A stretch of 64,000 nucleotides of DNA from an uncultured Rhodopila sp. (GTDB lineage: Bacteria > Pseudomonadota > Alphaproteobacteria > Acetobacterales > Acetobacteraceae). A program made the translations under genes and the position numbers. The first letter of the stretch is position 1; every line of letters starts with the position of its first letter. A model generated the notes under the pieces. The model saw only the letters and a program-made list of their open reading frames with translations. It did no database searches and was not told the origin of the DNA. This document shows, in pieces, positions 1 to 10,224 of this stretch. Where the stretch lies: the NCBI RefSeq assembly GCF_903915725.1, contig NZ_CAIWTY010000008.1, positions 1 through 64,000 of the forward strand, given 5' to 3'.

Positions 1-53
1 CCGACGCAGGTCGGCATCCACGCCGTTGCCTAAACCCGCACCGCAAGGCGTGG

Positions 54-75
54 ATGGTGCGCCTCCGCGCACCAT
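54..75. repeat. Perfect inverted repeat, terminator-like, downstream of gcdH
   Basis: ATGGTGCGC and GCGCACCAT form a perfect 9-bp stem around a 4-nt loop. A second, wider stem (CATCCACGCC with GGCGTGGATG) overlaps it. It lies about 110 bp beyond the stop of the minus-strand helicase/gcdH pair, so it could end that transcript. No clear T-tract is seen, so a dispersed palindromic repeat is equally possible. Confidence 0.4.
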
Positions 76-182
76 GACGGGGGACAAACGCAGCTGCTGC
101 GGACTATTTTAACGCCTATGGGGCCTGCGCCCGCCATGACGATTGAGCCGATGTCCATCGGTTCATTCTCTACGGCGGTTGG

Positions 183-1388
183 CTACCCCCCGAACGCGGA
201 CAGCCCCGTCTGCGCGCGGCCGAGGATCAGGGCATGCACATCATGTGTGCCCTCATAGGTGTTCACCGTCTCCAGGTTCATCACATGCCGGATGACGTGG
301 TACTCATCGACGATCCCGTTGCCGCCGTGCATGTCCCGGGCGACCCGGGCGATATCCAGCGCCTTGCCGCAGTTGTTGCGCTTCAGCAGGCTGATCATCT
401 CGGGCGCCGCTTCATGCTCGTCCATCAGGCGCCCGAGCCGCAGCACCGCGTGCAGGCCCAGCGTGATCTCGGTCTGCATGTCCGCCAGCTTCTTCTGGAT
501 CAACTGCGTCGCCGCCAGCGGGCGGCCGAACATCATCCGTTGCAGCGTATAGTCCCGCGCCGCATGCCAGCAGAACTCCGCCGCGCCCAGCGCGCCCCAG
601 GCGATGCCGTAGCGCGCGTTGTTGAGGCAGGAGAACGGGCCGCGCAGCCCCTTCACCGCCGGTAACTGGTTCTCCGCCGGGACGAACACATCCTGCATCA
701 TGATCATGCCGGTGACCGACGCCCGGAGGGAGAATTTCCCTTCAATCTTCGGTTGCGTCAGCCCGGCCATGCCGCGTTCCAGGATGAAGCCGCGGATGTC
801 GCCGGCATCGTCCTTCGCCCACACCACCAACACGTCCGCTATCGGCGCATTGGTGATCCAGGTCTTCGAGCCGTTCAGCAGGAACCCGCCATCCACCGCC
901 TTCGCCCGGGTGCGCATCGACGCCGGATCCGACCCCGCATCCGGCTCGGTTAGCCCGAAGCAGCCAACCCACTCCCCGGCACGCAGCTTCGGCAGGTATT
1001 TCTGCCGCTGTTCCTCCGACCCGAACGCGTAGATCGGGTACATCACAAGCGAGGACTGCACGGAGAACGCCGATCGGTAGCCGGAGTCGACGCGTTCGAC
1101 CTCGCGCGAGATCAGGCCGTAGCTGACATAGTTCACCCCGGCGCAGCCGTAGCCTTCCAGGGTGGCGCCGAGGAAGCCCATCTCCCCGAACTCGTTCATG
1201 ATCTCGCGGTCGAATTTTTCCAGCCGGTTCGCCATCAGGATGCGCGGAAGCAGCTTCTCCTGGCAGAAATCATGCGCCGAGTCGCGGATCGCCCGTTCGT
1301 CTTCCGACAGCGCGCTGTCCAACCGCAGCGCATCGTCCCAAACGAACGGGGTGAACGGGCTGGCGGGGCGGACAGGCGAATCGTTCAT
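183..1388 (-). CDS. gcdH: Glutaryl-CoA dehydrogenase (acyl-CoA dehydrogenase family)
   Basis: 401 aa, the normal family length. The enzyme is a soluble FAD flavoprotein that oxidatively decarboxylates glutaryl-CoA to crotonyl-CoA in lysine, tryptophan and benzoate breakdown, passing electrons to ETF. Visible acyl-CoA dehydrogenase signatures are [14 protein letters not shown] (FAD/substrate site), KTWITNAP, and the C-terminal [16 protein letters not shown], in which E379 is the expected catalytic base; the YEGTHD context is typical of GcdH rather than fatty acyl-CoA dehydrogenases. The ATG overlaps the stop of the upstream helicase gene (ATGA), so translation is probably coupled. The pairing with an RNA helicase is functionally odd. 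The glutaryl-CoA specificity rests on overall similarity. Confidence 0.93.
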   Translation of the reverse strand: MNDSPVRPASPFTPFVWDDALRLDSALSEDERAIRDSAHDFCQEKLLPRILMANRLEKFDREIMNEFGEMGFLGATLEGYGCAGVNYVSYGLISREVERVDSGYRSAFSVQSSLVMYPIYAFGSEEQRQKYLPKLRAGEWVGCFGLTEPDAGSDPASMRTRAKAVDGGFLLNGSKTWITNAPIADVLVVWAKDDAGDIRGFILERGMAGLTQPKIEGKFSLRASVTGMIMMQDVFVPAENQLPAVKGLRGPFSCLNNARYGIAWGALGAAEFCWHAARDYTLQRMMFGRPLAATQLIQKKLADMQTEITLGLHAVLRLGRLMDEHEAAPEMISLLKRNNCGKALDIARVARDMHGGNGIVDEYHVIRHVMNLETVNTYEGTHDVHALILGRAQTGLSAFGG

Positions 1389-3232
1389 GCGTCGGTCTCT
1401 CTGTTCTCCGCGGCTACCGGCGGACGGGTGCGTAGGAACATGAAGGCTGGCACATCGTCGCCGAAGCCGACAACAGAGGGCCCCAGGTCGTCGTCCCGGC
1501 GATAACGGCGGGGTTCTTCCCGCCGGTATTCGCCGCGATACTCGCCCCGCGGCGCTTCTTCGCGGCGCGGTTCCCGCTCGCGACGCGGTTCGGCATAGGC
1601 TGCCGCGCGCTCGACCGCCACGGGCAATTCAACGCGCGGTTCCTTGACGGCGGCGGGCTTTTCGGCACGCGCCCGCTCGGGCCGCGCCCGGACGACCTTT
1701 TCCTTGGTTTCGCGCGGCTTGGCGGCAGCGGCTTTCTTCGGCTCCGCCGCGCCAGGCTTGCGTCCGCGCCGCCCGCGGCCGGACTTCTCGGCCCAGTCGA
1801 CCGGATCCAGCGCCTCGACAATCACCGGCGGAATAGCGTGGCCGATCAACTTCTCGATCTGCTCGACGGCGTAACGGTCCTCGGGGGAGGCGATGGTGAA
1901 CGCGCGACCCTCCAGCCCCGCCCGGCCGGTGCGGCCGATGCGGTGCACATAGTCTTCGGCATGGATCGGCACGTCAAAGTTGAACACATGCGACAGGCCG
2001 CCGATATCGAGGCCGCGCGCCGCCACGTCGCTGCAGACCAGCAGCCGCAGATCATTTGCCTTGAATTTCTCCAGGGTTGCAAAGCGCAGGGTCTGCGCCA
2101 TGTCGCCATGCAGCGCGCCGGCGTCGAAATGATGCTTCACCAGCGATTTATGCAGGATATCGACATCTTTTTTGCGGTTGCAGAAAATAAGGGCGTTCTG
2201 CACGTTTTGCGAGCGGATCAGCCGCCGCAGTGCCTCGCGCTTGTCGTGCTCGGCAACCAGCGCCAGGCCCTCGGTGATCGTCGTCGCCACCGAGGCGGCG
2301 CGGGACACGGCAATTTCCTTCGGATTCGTCAGGAACGCATCGACAAGGCGGCGAATCTCGGGACCCATCGTGGCGGAAAAGAACAGCGTCTGCCGCGTTT
2401 TCGGCAGGAATGACACAATCTTCTCGACGTCCGGGATGAACCCCATGTCGAGCATACGATCGGCTTCGTCGATCACCAGGATGCGGGTGTCCGACAGCAA
2501 AATCGAGCCGCGGTCGAACATGTCCAGCAGACGGCCCGGAGTGGCGATCAGGACATCGACACCCTTCATCAGGATGTCCTTCTGATCGTTCATGCTCTCG
2601 CCGCCGATAATCAGGGCGTGCGTAAGTTTCAGGTATTTTCCGTACTGGACAAAATTCTCCGCCACCTGCAAGGCAAGTTCGCGGGTCGGCTCCAGAATCA
2701 GGCTGCGCGGCATGCGGGCGCGGGCACGGGAGCCTGACAGGATGTCCAGCATGGGCAGGGTGAACCCCGCGGTCTTGCCGGTGCCGGTCTGCGCCGTGCC
2801 CATCACATCGCGGCCCATCAGCACGAACGGTATCGCCTGCTCCTGGATCGGGGTCGGGTGGCGATAACCCATCTCCGCGATGGCGCGCAAAACCTCCTCT
2901 GATAGATGGAGATCGGCGAAAACAGTGCGCGACGGCTCTGGCGGCGGGCCCTCGGCGATCGGAATTGACACTGGCGTTTCTTCGACCGGATCGGGCGCCT
3001 CGTGCTCTGCTGCAACGCCGGGTTCGGTAGCGGCTTCTTCCGCTGACGCCTCGACGGCTTCTTGCGGCGGTTCAGCGCCAACGTCCTCCGCCGCGGCCGA
3101 GGCCCGCGGAGCGGTATCGATCGTGGCTTCAGACGTCGTCGCGACGAACGCTTCCGCGTCGGCTGAATCGCGTGAGGCGGTGGTTGTGTCGGTCAAATCG
3201 GGTCCAGTCGATGGCATGGGTACTTTATTCAT
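1385..3232 (-). CDS. DEAD-box ATP-dependent RNA helicase, RhlE-like, with long N- and C-terminal extensions
   Basis: 615 aa from the ATG at 3232, chosen because the helicase fold needs nothing upstream; an open frame continues to 3337. It unwinds structured RNA in ribosome assembly or mRNA decay. Residues 1-100 are an acidic, Ala/Glu/Pro-rich low-complexity region. The Q motif precedes motif I (AQTGTGKT, about 147-154), followed by [13 protein letters not shown], motif II (DEAD, 255-258), SAT (286-288) and, in the second RecA lobe, [10 protein letters not shown]. The last 150 residues are basic and rich in RRE/RGEYRRE, a likely RNA-binding tail. Both extensions are longer than in a minimal RhlE. 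It is the first gene of a pair with gcdH (ATGA overlap). The upstream leader contains hairpins. Confidence 0.92.
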   Translation of the reverse strand: MNKVPMPSTGPDLTDTTTASRDSADAEAFVATTSEATIDTAPRASAAAEDVGAEPPQEAVEASAEEAATEPGVAAEHEAPDPVEETPVSIPIAEGPPPEPSRTVFADLHLSEEVLRAIAEMGYRHPTPIQEQAIPFVLMGRDVMGTAQTGTGKTAGFTLPMLDILSGSRARARMPRSLILEPTRELALQVAENFVQYGKYLKLTHALIIGGESMNDQKDILMKGVDVLIATPGRLLDMFDRGSILLSDTRILVIDEADRMLDMGFIPDVEKIVSFLPKTRQTLFFSATMGPEIRRLVDAFLTNPKEIAVSRAASVATTITEGLALVAEHDKREALRRLIRSQNVQNALIFCNRKKDVDILHKSLVKHHFDAGALHGDMAQTLRFATLEKFKANDLRLLVCSDVAARGLDIGGLSHVFNFDVPIHAEDYVHRIGRTGRAGLEGRAFTIASPEDRYAVEQIEKLIGHAIPPVIVEALDPVDWAEKSGRGRRGRKPGAAEPKKAAAAKPRETKEKVVRARPERARAEKPAAVKEPRVELPVAVERAAAYAEPRREREPRREEAPRGEYRGEYRREEPRRYRRDDDLGPSVVGFGDDVPAFMFLRTRPPVAAENRETDA

Positions 3233-3268
3233 GGCGCGAAAGCCGCGCCCATTGGTCCAACGCAAAGC

Positions 3269-3428
3269 GCCCACACAAGGTGTGGGCATCCGCTCGCGCG
3301 ACCGGCGGGGTATCGGGACTGCGAAGCCAAAAGTCAAGGATGGAGCGCAAATGACCGCGATATTCCTTTGCGTTTATCGCCTCGCCGTGCAAGCGGCCGA
3401 TTCCGTCCGGCCGTGCCAAGCGGCACGG
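3269..3428 (-). promoter_or_regulatory. Two perfect hairpins in the region upstream of the helicase gene
   Basis: Two exact stems occur in the 380-bp gap between the helicase start and the divergent sensor gene: GCCCACAC/GTGTGGGC with a 3-nt loop (3269-3287) and CCGTGCC/GGCACGG with a 4-nt loop (3411-3428). They would fall in a long 5' leader if transcription starts near 3450 or beyond. DEAD-box helicase mRNAs often have structured, autoregulated leaders; that role is inferred here. No promoter was identified. Confidence 0.4.
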
Positions 3429-3612
3429 TGATCGCCGGCACGCCCGAAACCGCCCCGTTCCTGCCGCACAACGGTCGTTGAAGCGGCTCGGGAAAAACGT
3501 TAGGCTTACGTCTTCGGGATAATGCAGTCTGCCAAACATTGAGCGCTGTCTGCGATCCCGGCGGCCGGCGCACCCGAGTCGGGCGGTTTCAGCAAACGGA
3601 TTTAGCACACTC

Positions 3613-5208
3613 ATGAGCGCCAGTTCGAAACGCCGCAGCCGCCGCAGGTCAGGGTCCAGCTCGACACGTTTTACACCTTCCCTCGTGGTCCCAACCGAAA
3701 CCGTGCGTCCGGCGCCCATTGGTGCCGCCGGAGTCGCAGCCAGCGCTGCTGTCGGTATCGTCGTCCTCGCCTTTATAGCATTGATCTGGATCATTACCGG
3801 CCGGGCGGTACAGGATCAGGGCGCGGAAATCCGCGAGCGAGCGGAACAGGCTCTGGCCGGCCAGGCGGCCACGATTGCCGAGACCATTTCGAACGAGCTG
3901 AAGATGATCGATCAGAGCCTGATGATCATCCAGTCCGCCTGGAAGCAGGACAGCGATAGCGTCGATCTGAAGCGGTGGCCGCAGAAAATGCCTGCGCTGA
4001 CAGCAGTTTCCGACGACCTCTTCATTTCTGACGAAAACCATATCGTCCGCCAGGACATTCTGCCGCAGGCGGTCGGACAGCGTGTCGGCGCCGCCTATGT
4101 AACGTTCCCGCATGGCATTCTCGAATCCTTCGAAAGCGATGGCGCCAAGCTCAAGGACTCTTCGTTGATACAGGTCTCGGGCGGCTCGCCAATCGATGCG
4201 CGACAGTTCCTGATGTATATCGTCAGGCCGCTGGACCACCCGAGGGACTGGCAAGTGGGAGCATCTTATCGCTCGAGCGAGCTGACAAAGCTGTTCGCCG
4301 AGGCCGCGCTCGGTTTCAATCCGGTCGTTGCCCTCGTCGATACACTAAACGGCAACGTTCAGGCCCTTGTCGGCCCATCCGCACGCCGGCCGAAAACCGA
4401 TCTTTCCCAGACTCCCCTGTTCGTCACGATGCAGCGGCTGGGCTCGGGAATCTGGCTCGGTCCGAGCGGGATAGACGATGTCGAGAGGCTGCATGCGTTC
4501 GGACGCGTCGCTGATCGCGATCTGATGGTCGTCGTGGCGGCGAACTGGGCCGAAGTGATGACACCTGTGGCCAATCTCGCTGCTGGCACCCGCATCCTGG
4601 CTGGCGTCGCCTCCGCGCTTGTGCTGGCAATCGGCGGCCTGGTGCTGTGGGAACTGTATGCCCTTCGCAGCCGCCGGCGTCACCAGCGGATCTATGAGCG
4701 AACCAAGGGGGAAATCGAGCGGCTGCAGTCGGACGAGGCGGTCTATCTTATAAAGAACCGGGTGAGTGACAGCCGCCTGCAGACGATCGTGGCCAATGCT
4801 TCGGATGGAGTCGCTCTGTTCGATGCAGGCCAGCGGCTGCTGCAATGGAACCACAGCTTCGCCCGCGGCATCGGGGTTCAACTGCGTCAGGACATGCCGC
4901 TGGATACAGTTCTGCGCGAACACATGGATTGGGCCGCTCGGGGAAGTGGCACCGAGGATACCGAGGCGGAGATCGCCCGCCGAGCCATCATGCTGCTGAC
5001 CGGCGATGCCGCGGGGATACCGGTTCGTGGTCCGGACGCCGAGAGTCTCGTCTTGCGCGGCTTGCCGATAGAACCTGGCGGGCTGATCCTGCTGCTGAAC
5101 GGCTTCACGACATGGCAACAGGCGCCGGCACCGGGGCTGCGTTTGATTGATGACGAGCCTTCGCCGCCAACCCCGCCGCCGCCACTCCCTGCGCCGATCG
5201 AATGGTAA
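3613..5208 (+). CDS. Membrane sensor protein with periplasmic Cache-like domain and cytoplasmic PAS-like domain, no output domain
   Basis: 531 aa. A basic, Ser/Arg-rich N-terminus precedes TM1 (about residues 38-62). An extracytoplasmic region of roughly 260 residues with a dCache-like layout (TISNELKMIDQSLMIIQSAW helix, then sensing lobes) runs to TM2 (about 322-348). A coiled coil follows, then a PAS-like segment (LQTIVANASDGVALFDAGQR, WNHSFARGIG) of the type found in PAS-containing histidine kinases. The protein ends in a Pro-rich tail (SPPTPPPPLP) with no kinase, GGDEF or methyl-accepting domain. It may therefore signal through a partner or be a receptor that lost its output. No strong ribosome-binding site is seen before the ATG. 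It stands alone, convergent with lrgB. Confidence 0.7.
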   Translation: MSASSKRRSRRRSGSSSTRFTPSLVVPTETVRPAPIGAAGVAASAAVGIVVLAFIALIWIITGRAVQDQGAEIRERAEQALAGQAATIAETISNELKMIDQSLMIIQSAWKQDSDSVDLKRWPQKMPALTAVSDDLFISDENHIVRQDILPQAVGQRVGAAYVTFPHGILESFESDGAKLKDSSLIQVSGGSPIDARQFLMYIVRPLDHPRDWQVGASYRSSELTKLFAEAALGFNPVVALVDTLNGNVQALVGPSARRPKTDLSQTPLFVTMQRLGSGIWLGPSGIDDVERLHAFGRVADRDLMVVVAANWAEVMTPVANLAAGTRILAGVASALVLAIGGLVLWELYALRSRRRHQRIYERTKGEIERLQSDEAVYLIKNRVSDSRLQTIVANASDGVALFDAGQRLLQWNHSFARGIGVQLRQDMPLDTVLREHMDWAARGSGTEDTEAEIARRAIMLLTGDAAGIPVRGPDAESLVLRGLPIEPGGLILLLNGFTTWQQAPAPGLRLIDDEPSPPTPPPPLPAPIEW

Positions 5209-5228
5209 CCGCCCATCGGCTGGGGTTG

Positions 5229-5936
5229 CTACAGCAGAAGCGGAACGATAACCGCCGTTAGCAGGGCGTTAAGGCCCATCGCGATCCCGGCGAAGGTGCC
5301 GGAGAGCGGATCGACCTGAAATGCCCGCGCGGTGCCGATGCCGTGTGCGGCCAGCCCGGCGGCAAAGCCCCGCGCGCGCTTGTCGGTGATCCGCAGCCAG
5401 TCCAGCAACGGCGTGACGATGATGGCGCCGAGAATTCCTGTCAGGATCACCAGCACCGCGGTCAGCGCCGGGTCGCCTCCCAGGCGTCCGGATATGCCCA
5501 TCGCTACCGCGGCGGTCACCGACTTCGGCGCAATCGAGGTGACGACCGCGGCAGGTGCGCCCAGCAGCCGGGCGATCAGCACCGCCGATATCAGCGCGGT
5601 CACTGAGCCGGCGATCAGCGCACAGGCCATCGGCAGGATGGACCGCATCACCATGTGGCGGTGCTGATACAGCGGGATCGCCAGCGCCACCGTCGCCGGG
5701 CCGAGCAGGAAGTGGATGAACTGAGCGCCATCGAAGTAGGTCGCGTAGGGCGTGCCGGTGCCACGCACCAAAAGACCGACAAGGCACATCGTCATCAACA
5801 CCGGATTGGCCAGCGGCGCCCGGCGCAGCGCCGCAGCAATCCGGTCGCACAGGCAGTAGGCCAGGATCGTCACCGTCAGCCACAGCAGCGGCGACCGCGC
5901 CAGGTACACCCAGAGCGCGAAAACATCCTCATGCAT
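5229..5936 (-). CDS. lrgB: LrgB/CidB family membrane protein
   Basis: 235 aa, the family norm, with about seven hydrophobic segments. LrgB proteins pair with holin-like LrgA and are implicated in murein hydrolase control, export of pyruvate or related small molecules, and cell lysis. Family signatures include SIAPKSVTAAVAMGIS and the C-terminal HGIGTARAFQVDPLSGTFAGIAMGLN. Its start overlaps the end of lrgA by 8 nt, so the two are translated together. Direction and overlap place both downstream of the thiolase gene in a probable three-gene operon. Confidence 0.93.
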   Translation of the reverse strand: MHEDVFALWVYLARSPLLWLTVTILAYCLCDRIAAALRRAPLANPVLMTMCLVGLLVRGTGTPYATYFDGAQFIHFLLGPATVALAIPLYQHRHMVMRSILPMACALIAGSVTALISAVLIARLLGAPAAVVTSIAPKSVTAAVAMGISGRLGGDPALTAVLVILTGILGAIIVTPLLDWLRITDKRARGFAAGLAAHGIGTARAFQVDPLSGTFAGIAMGLNALLTAVIVPLLL

Positions 5937-6300
5937 GCAGGCGGCGCGCCACGAAGTGAAACACCCAGGCCGTCACGGCCAGGCCAAGGATGGTTGAAAC
6001 CAGCAGCGACACGGCGATGGCCAGCGCATTGCCGGCCAGCACGTCGAGCCGCTGCACCACCCCGACTCCGGCCGGGATGAACAGCAGCGACAGGTGCGAC
6101 AGGATGCCCCGGCCGGTATTTTCGAACGTCCCGTCGCGCAGCTCCGCCGGCATCCAGCGCAGTGCCTGGTCGCGCGCCAGCAGTAGTAAAAGGCATAAAA
6201 CCACGCCGATAACCGGGCCGGGCACCGGCACGTCCGTCGCGTGAGTGATCGCCTCGCCGACAAGCTGGCAGAGCAGGATCAGGCCGAGGCTGAGCAGCAT
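5929..6300 (-). CDS. lrgA: LrgA/CidA family holin-like protein
   Basis: 123 aa with four predicted membrane segments. LrgA/CidA proteins are small holin-like membrane proteins working with LrgB. Visible family features are the N-terminal QLVGEAI, VPVPGPVIGVVLC and the central LLFIPAGVGVVQ. Only 6 bp separate its ATG from the stop of the thiolase gene, and its 3' end overlaps lrgB by 8 nt. Regulation by pyruvate/acetate metabolism is known for some homologues; the thiolase neighbour is compatible with that, but the link here is inferred. Confidence 0.92.
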   Translation of the reverse strand: MLLSLGLILLCQLVGEAITHATDVPVPGPVIGVVLCLLLLLARDQALRWMPAELRDGTFENTGRGILSHLSLLFIPAGVGVVQRLDVLAGNALAIAVSLLVSTILGLAVTAWVFHFVARRLHA

Positions 6301-6306
6301 CCCGGT

Positions 6307-7509
<1,203 letters not shown>

Positions 7510-7798
7510 GGATGTTTCTCCCGTTTCTTGATCCGCGGATGGCGGGTGATGGTTACCCGTTTGCAGGCCCGGGCGCCAGACGCGGCCCGCACTCGCCGCG
7601 GCGAGGTGGCGCGCCGATTGGCGGAATGGCCGTACGTGTGGTCATTTATTGCGGAACAATACGATCAAAGTCATGTCCGTGAAATTCGGGCAGATTGCTG
7701 CGCTTTAGTGTTGACAACAGGCATCCTCCGCCGGTTAGGGTGCGTAGTGGCAACGTTCCGGAACAAGTAGAACTTGGCCGGACAACGAGGAGATGCGC

Positions 7799-8704
7799 AT
7801 GAGTATCAAGGGCCAGGTCAACCTGATCAACAATCCGCAGGTTTTTTTCGGCGAGCTGCTTCTCGGCAACGGCACGACGCCGACAGGCGGATTCGTTCCT
7901 TCCAAGAGCTCGGGCCTGGTCGCCGAACTTGTGGGACTTTTGCCGGGTCCGGCGCCGGTGGGCGCCCCGGCGCTTCCGCCAGTCCCGATCCCCGTCACTG
8001 CGAACGTGAGCGCGGCGGACGGAAGCTTCACGCTGCCGGACTTCCCGGCGGAATTCGCCAAGATCCAAACCGTGACCCTGCGCCTGCTGCTGAATGGCCG
8101 CCCGTTCTACCGGACGGGGTGGTTCCCGCGGGCGCACTTGAACAAGACCCTGGCGACCTTTGTCTATCAGCCGTCGTTGCCGAAAACTGACGGAATCAAG
8201 GCCGGCGATGTCAGCAAGGGTCTGGCGGGCGCGGGTCTTCCGGCGGACACCACCCTCGTGGCAGGGCCGTCGGGCCTGTTCGTCGGTGCGTCGCAATCGG
8301 GTGTGGATCTCGGTTTCGGCGTCGCGCTTATTCCCGATACATCGTCGGATCTCTCCTTATTCTTTGACCTCGCGTTGAACGGCTATAACATCCATGTCGG
8401 GATGCCGGCGGCCTGTGGCACCAATGCCGATGCCATCTTGGCCCAGATCAAGTCGGAGCTTCAGACGTCCGGCTCCAAGGTCAACGGAGTGGTGGCCGAC
8501 GCACTCAACAGAGCCTGCGAGTCGCCGCCCCTGAGCCTCAGCCCGGACGCCACCAAAAAACTGCTGGGTCTGGTTTCGATCCAGTTTGTCTCGGTGACCT
8601 ATCCCATCCCTGTCCCGGGGTATTTGTGGCCACTGTCGGCTCAGTCGGACCAGACTATTGTTGCGGCACCACAACTGACGCTCGGCTTTCCCCGCGTCTT
8701 CTGA
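7799..8704 (+). CDS. Hypothetical protein, Pro/Gly-rich, no recognised family
   Basis: 301 aa. I chose the ATG at 7799 because GAGGAG sits 6 nt upstream; the ATG at 7793 abuts that site. There is no evident signal peptide and no transmembrane helix. The first 130 residues are beta-rich with a proline cluster (LPGPAPVGAPALPPVPIPV). The middle has a hydrophobic stretch (DLSLFFDLALNGYNIHVGM), and two Cys (AACG, RACESPP) flank a helical region. The protein ends LTLGFPRVF. It is monocistronic, followed by a strong perfect palindrome. I do not recognise a function; a structural or secreted role is only a guess. Confidence 0.75.
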   Translation: MSIKGQVNLINNPQVFFGELLLGNGTTPTGGFVPSKSSGLVAELVGLLPGPAPVGAPALPPVPIPVTANVSAADGSFTLPDFPAEFAKIQTVTLRLLLNGRPFYRTGWFPRAHLNKTLATFVYQPSLPKTDGIKAGDVSKGLAGAGLPADTTLVAGPSGLFVGASQSGVDLGFGVALIPDTSSDLSLFFDLALNGYNIHVGMPAACGTNADAILAQIKSELQTSGSKVNGVVADALNRACESPPLSLSPDATKKLLGLVSIQFVSVTYPIPVPGYLWPLSAQSDQTIVAAPQLTLGFPRVF

Positions 8705-8710
8705 CGCTTC

Positions 8711-8744
8711 GCCATCGGCCCCGCCCGCGGGCGGGGCCGATGGC
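8711..8744 (+). terminator. 34-bp perfect palindrome after the hypothetical gene
   Basis: GCCATCGGCCCCGCCC pairs exactly with GGGCGGGGCCGATGGC across a 2-base centre, starting 7 bp after the stop codon at 8704. A very stable GC hairpin in this position is most simply a terminator, although no run of T follows (GGGTCTTGC). A protein-binding palindrome is the alternative. Confidence 0.7.
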
Positions 8745-8797
8745 GGGTCTTGCACTGATCCGGCGGGACGTTACCCTCCTTGAGAGGAGGGACGGCG

Positions 8798-9616
8798 ATG
8801 CTCAGCATGGCGGGAAAAGTCGCGATTGTGGCCGGGGCCGGGTCGGTTGGCCCGCTCGGCAGCGCGATATGGGGCAACGGCAAGGCGACGGCCATTCTGC
8901 TCGCGCGCCAGGGCGCCTCGGTCTTGCTGCTTGACATCAGCGCCGACGCGATGGCCGAAACCCGCGCTATCATCGAGGGTGAAGGGGGTGTCTGCGCGGC
9001 GCATCGTTGCGATATGACGATTGCGGCCGAAGTCGAGGAAATGGTGCAGTCATGTATCGACCGTTTCAGGCGAATCGACATTCTGGTCAACAATGTCGGC
9101 GGGTCCGCCCCCGGCGACCCCGTTGCTATGTCAGAAGAAACCTGGGATCGTCAAATCGACCTGAACTTAAAAACTGCCTATCTGGGCTGCAAGTTTGTGC
9201 TGCCCGTCATGGTGGGGCAGGGCAGCGGGGTGATCGTGAATATCGCTTCCGTCGCTGGATTGCGCAACGACTTCCTGAGCGGCAGATCGCATGTGGCGTA
9301 CAGCGCCGCCAAGGCGGGGGTAATACAGTTTTCCCGCTCCGTGGCCGGTACGTATGCGAAAAAGGGTATTCGGGTGAACACTGTTGTTCCGGGGCTGATG
9401 CACACGCCGCTGGTGGAGTATCGGCTGGCCCGCACCGTCGGGGGCAATGATACTCAGAAGCTGATCGATGCCCGTAACGCGGCGGTGCCGATGGGGCATA
9501 TGGGCGACGCCATGGACGTTGCGCACGCGGTGTTGTTTTTGGCGTCCGATGAAGCGCGGTTCATTACGGCGACCGAAATCATCGTCGATGGCGGCAGCAG
9601 CGCGGCAATGCCCTAA
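8798..9616 (+). CDS. Short-chain dehydrogenase/reductase (SDR), NAD(P)-dependent
   Basis: 272 aa. The ATG at 8798 is preceded by GGAGG at good spacing; a TTG 18 bp upstream is less likely. Classical SDR features are present: NNVGG, catalytic S151 (NIASVAG), Y168 and K172 (YSAAK), and the C-terminal FITATEIIVDGGSSAAMP. The cofactor loop is unusual: the normal TGxxxGxG reads AGAGSVGPLGSAIWGNGKA, with extra residues between the glycines, similar to SDRs annotated as 3-oxoacyl-ACP reductase-like or sugar/steroid dehydrogenases. Substrate unknown. Its stop codon overlaps that of the convergent carbonic anhydrase gene. Confidence 0.88.
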   Translation: MLSMAGKVAIVAGAGSVGPLGSAIWGNGKATAILLARQGASVLLLDISADAMAETRAIIEGEGGVCAAHRCDMTIAAEVEEMVQSCIDRFRRIDILVNNVGGSAPGDPVAMSEETWDRQIDLNLKTAYLGCKFVLPVMVGQGSGVIVNIASVAGLRNDFLSGRSHVAYSAAKAGVIQFSRSVAGTYAKKGIRVNTVVPGLMHTPLVEYRLARTVGGNDTQKLIDARNAAVPMGHMGDAMDVAHAVLFLASDEARFITATEIIVDGGSSAAMP

Positions 9617-10224
9617 CCGCTGTCCGATGAAGCGATCGACACGTTCAGGTCGGTGACCAGCCCGTTCTCCAGCGAGTACACCCAGCCATGCACGGTGATA
9701 TCCTGCCCGCGCGCCCAGGCCTCCTGCAGGAAAACGTCCGAGGCGACATTCTTCACCTGCCGCATGACGTTCAATTCGCACAGCCGGTTCAGCATCGCCG
9801 GCCGATCGGCGATGGCCTCCAGCGTTTCGCGGTTTTCGGCGTAGACTTCGCGGATCGGATGCAGCCAGTGATCAACCAGGCCGCGCCGCTGGCCGTCCAC
9901 CGCGGCGGCGACGCCCCCGCAGCCGTAATGACCGACGACCAGGATGTGCTTCACCTTCAGCACATCGACGGCGAATTGCAGCACGGACAGATAGTTGGCA
10001 TCCTGGGGCGGCGCCAGGTTGGCGACGTTGCGGTGAACGAACAGTTCTCCCGGGTCGAGATCGACGATCTCGTTCGCCGGCACCCGGCTGTCGGAACAGC
10101 CGATCCATAGGTATTCGGGGGTTTGCTGGGCGACAAGGCGCTTGAAGAAGTCGGGGTCAGCCGCGACTTTGCGGGTGGCCCAGGCCCGGTTGTTCGCCTT
10201 CAGGTTGTCCAGCATCTTTCCCAT
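9613..10224 (-). CDS. can: Beta-class carbonic anhydrase
   Basis: 203 aa, cytoplasmic zinc enzyme interconverting CO2 and bicarbonate, supplying bicarbonate for carboxylations. All zinc-site residues are present: C43 and D45 in WIGCSDSRVPA, then H99 and C102 in VVGHYGCGGV. The D45/R47 dyad is intact. The ATG lies directly behind the stop of the upstream MFS gene (TGAATG), so the two are cotranscribed. Together they resemble a transporter plus carbonic anhydrase pair for a carboxylate or bicarbonate-linked substrate, as in cyanate or dicarboxylate loci, though no cyanase is seen. Confidence 0.95.
   Translation of the reverse strand: MGKMLDNLKANNRAWATRKVAADPDFFKRLVAQQTPEYLWIGCSDSRVPANEIVDLDPGELFVHRNVANLAPPQDANYLSVLQFAVDVLKVKHILVVGHYGCGGVAAAVDGQRRGLVDHWLHPIREVYAENRETLEAIADRPAMLNRLCELNVMRQVKNVASDVFLQEAWARGQDITVHGWVYSLENGLVTDLNVSIASSDSG

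Noticed and set aside
3225-3794. Minus-strand frame of 189 codons across the helicase-sensor gap
   Set aside because: No family, no ribosome-binding site, overlaps the sensor start antisense.
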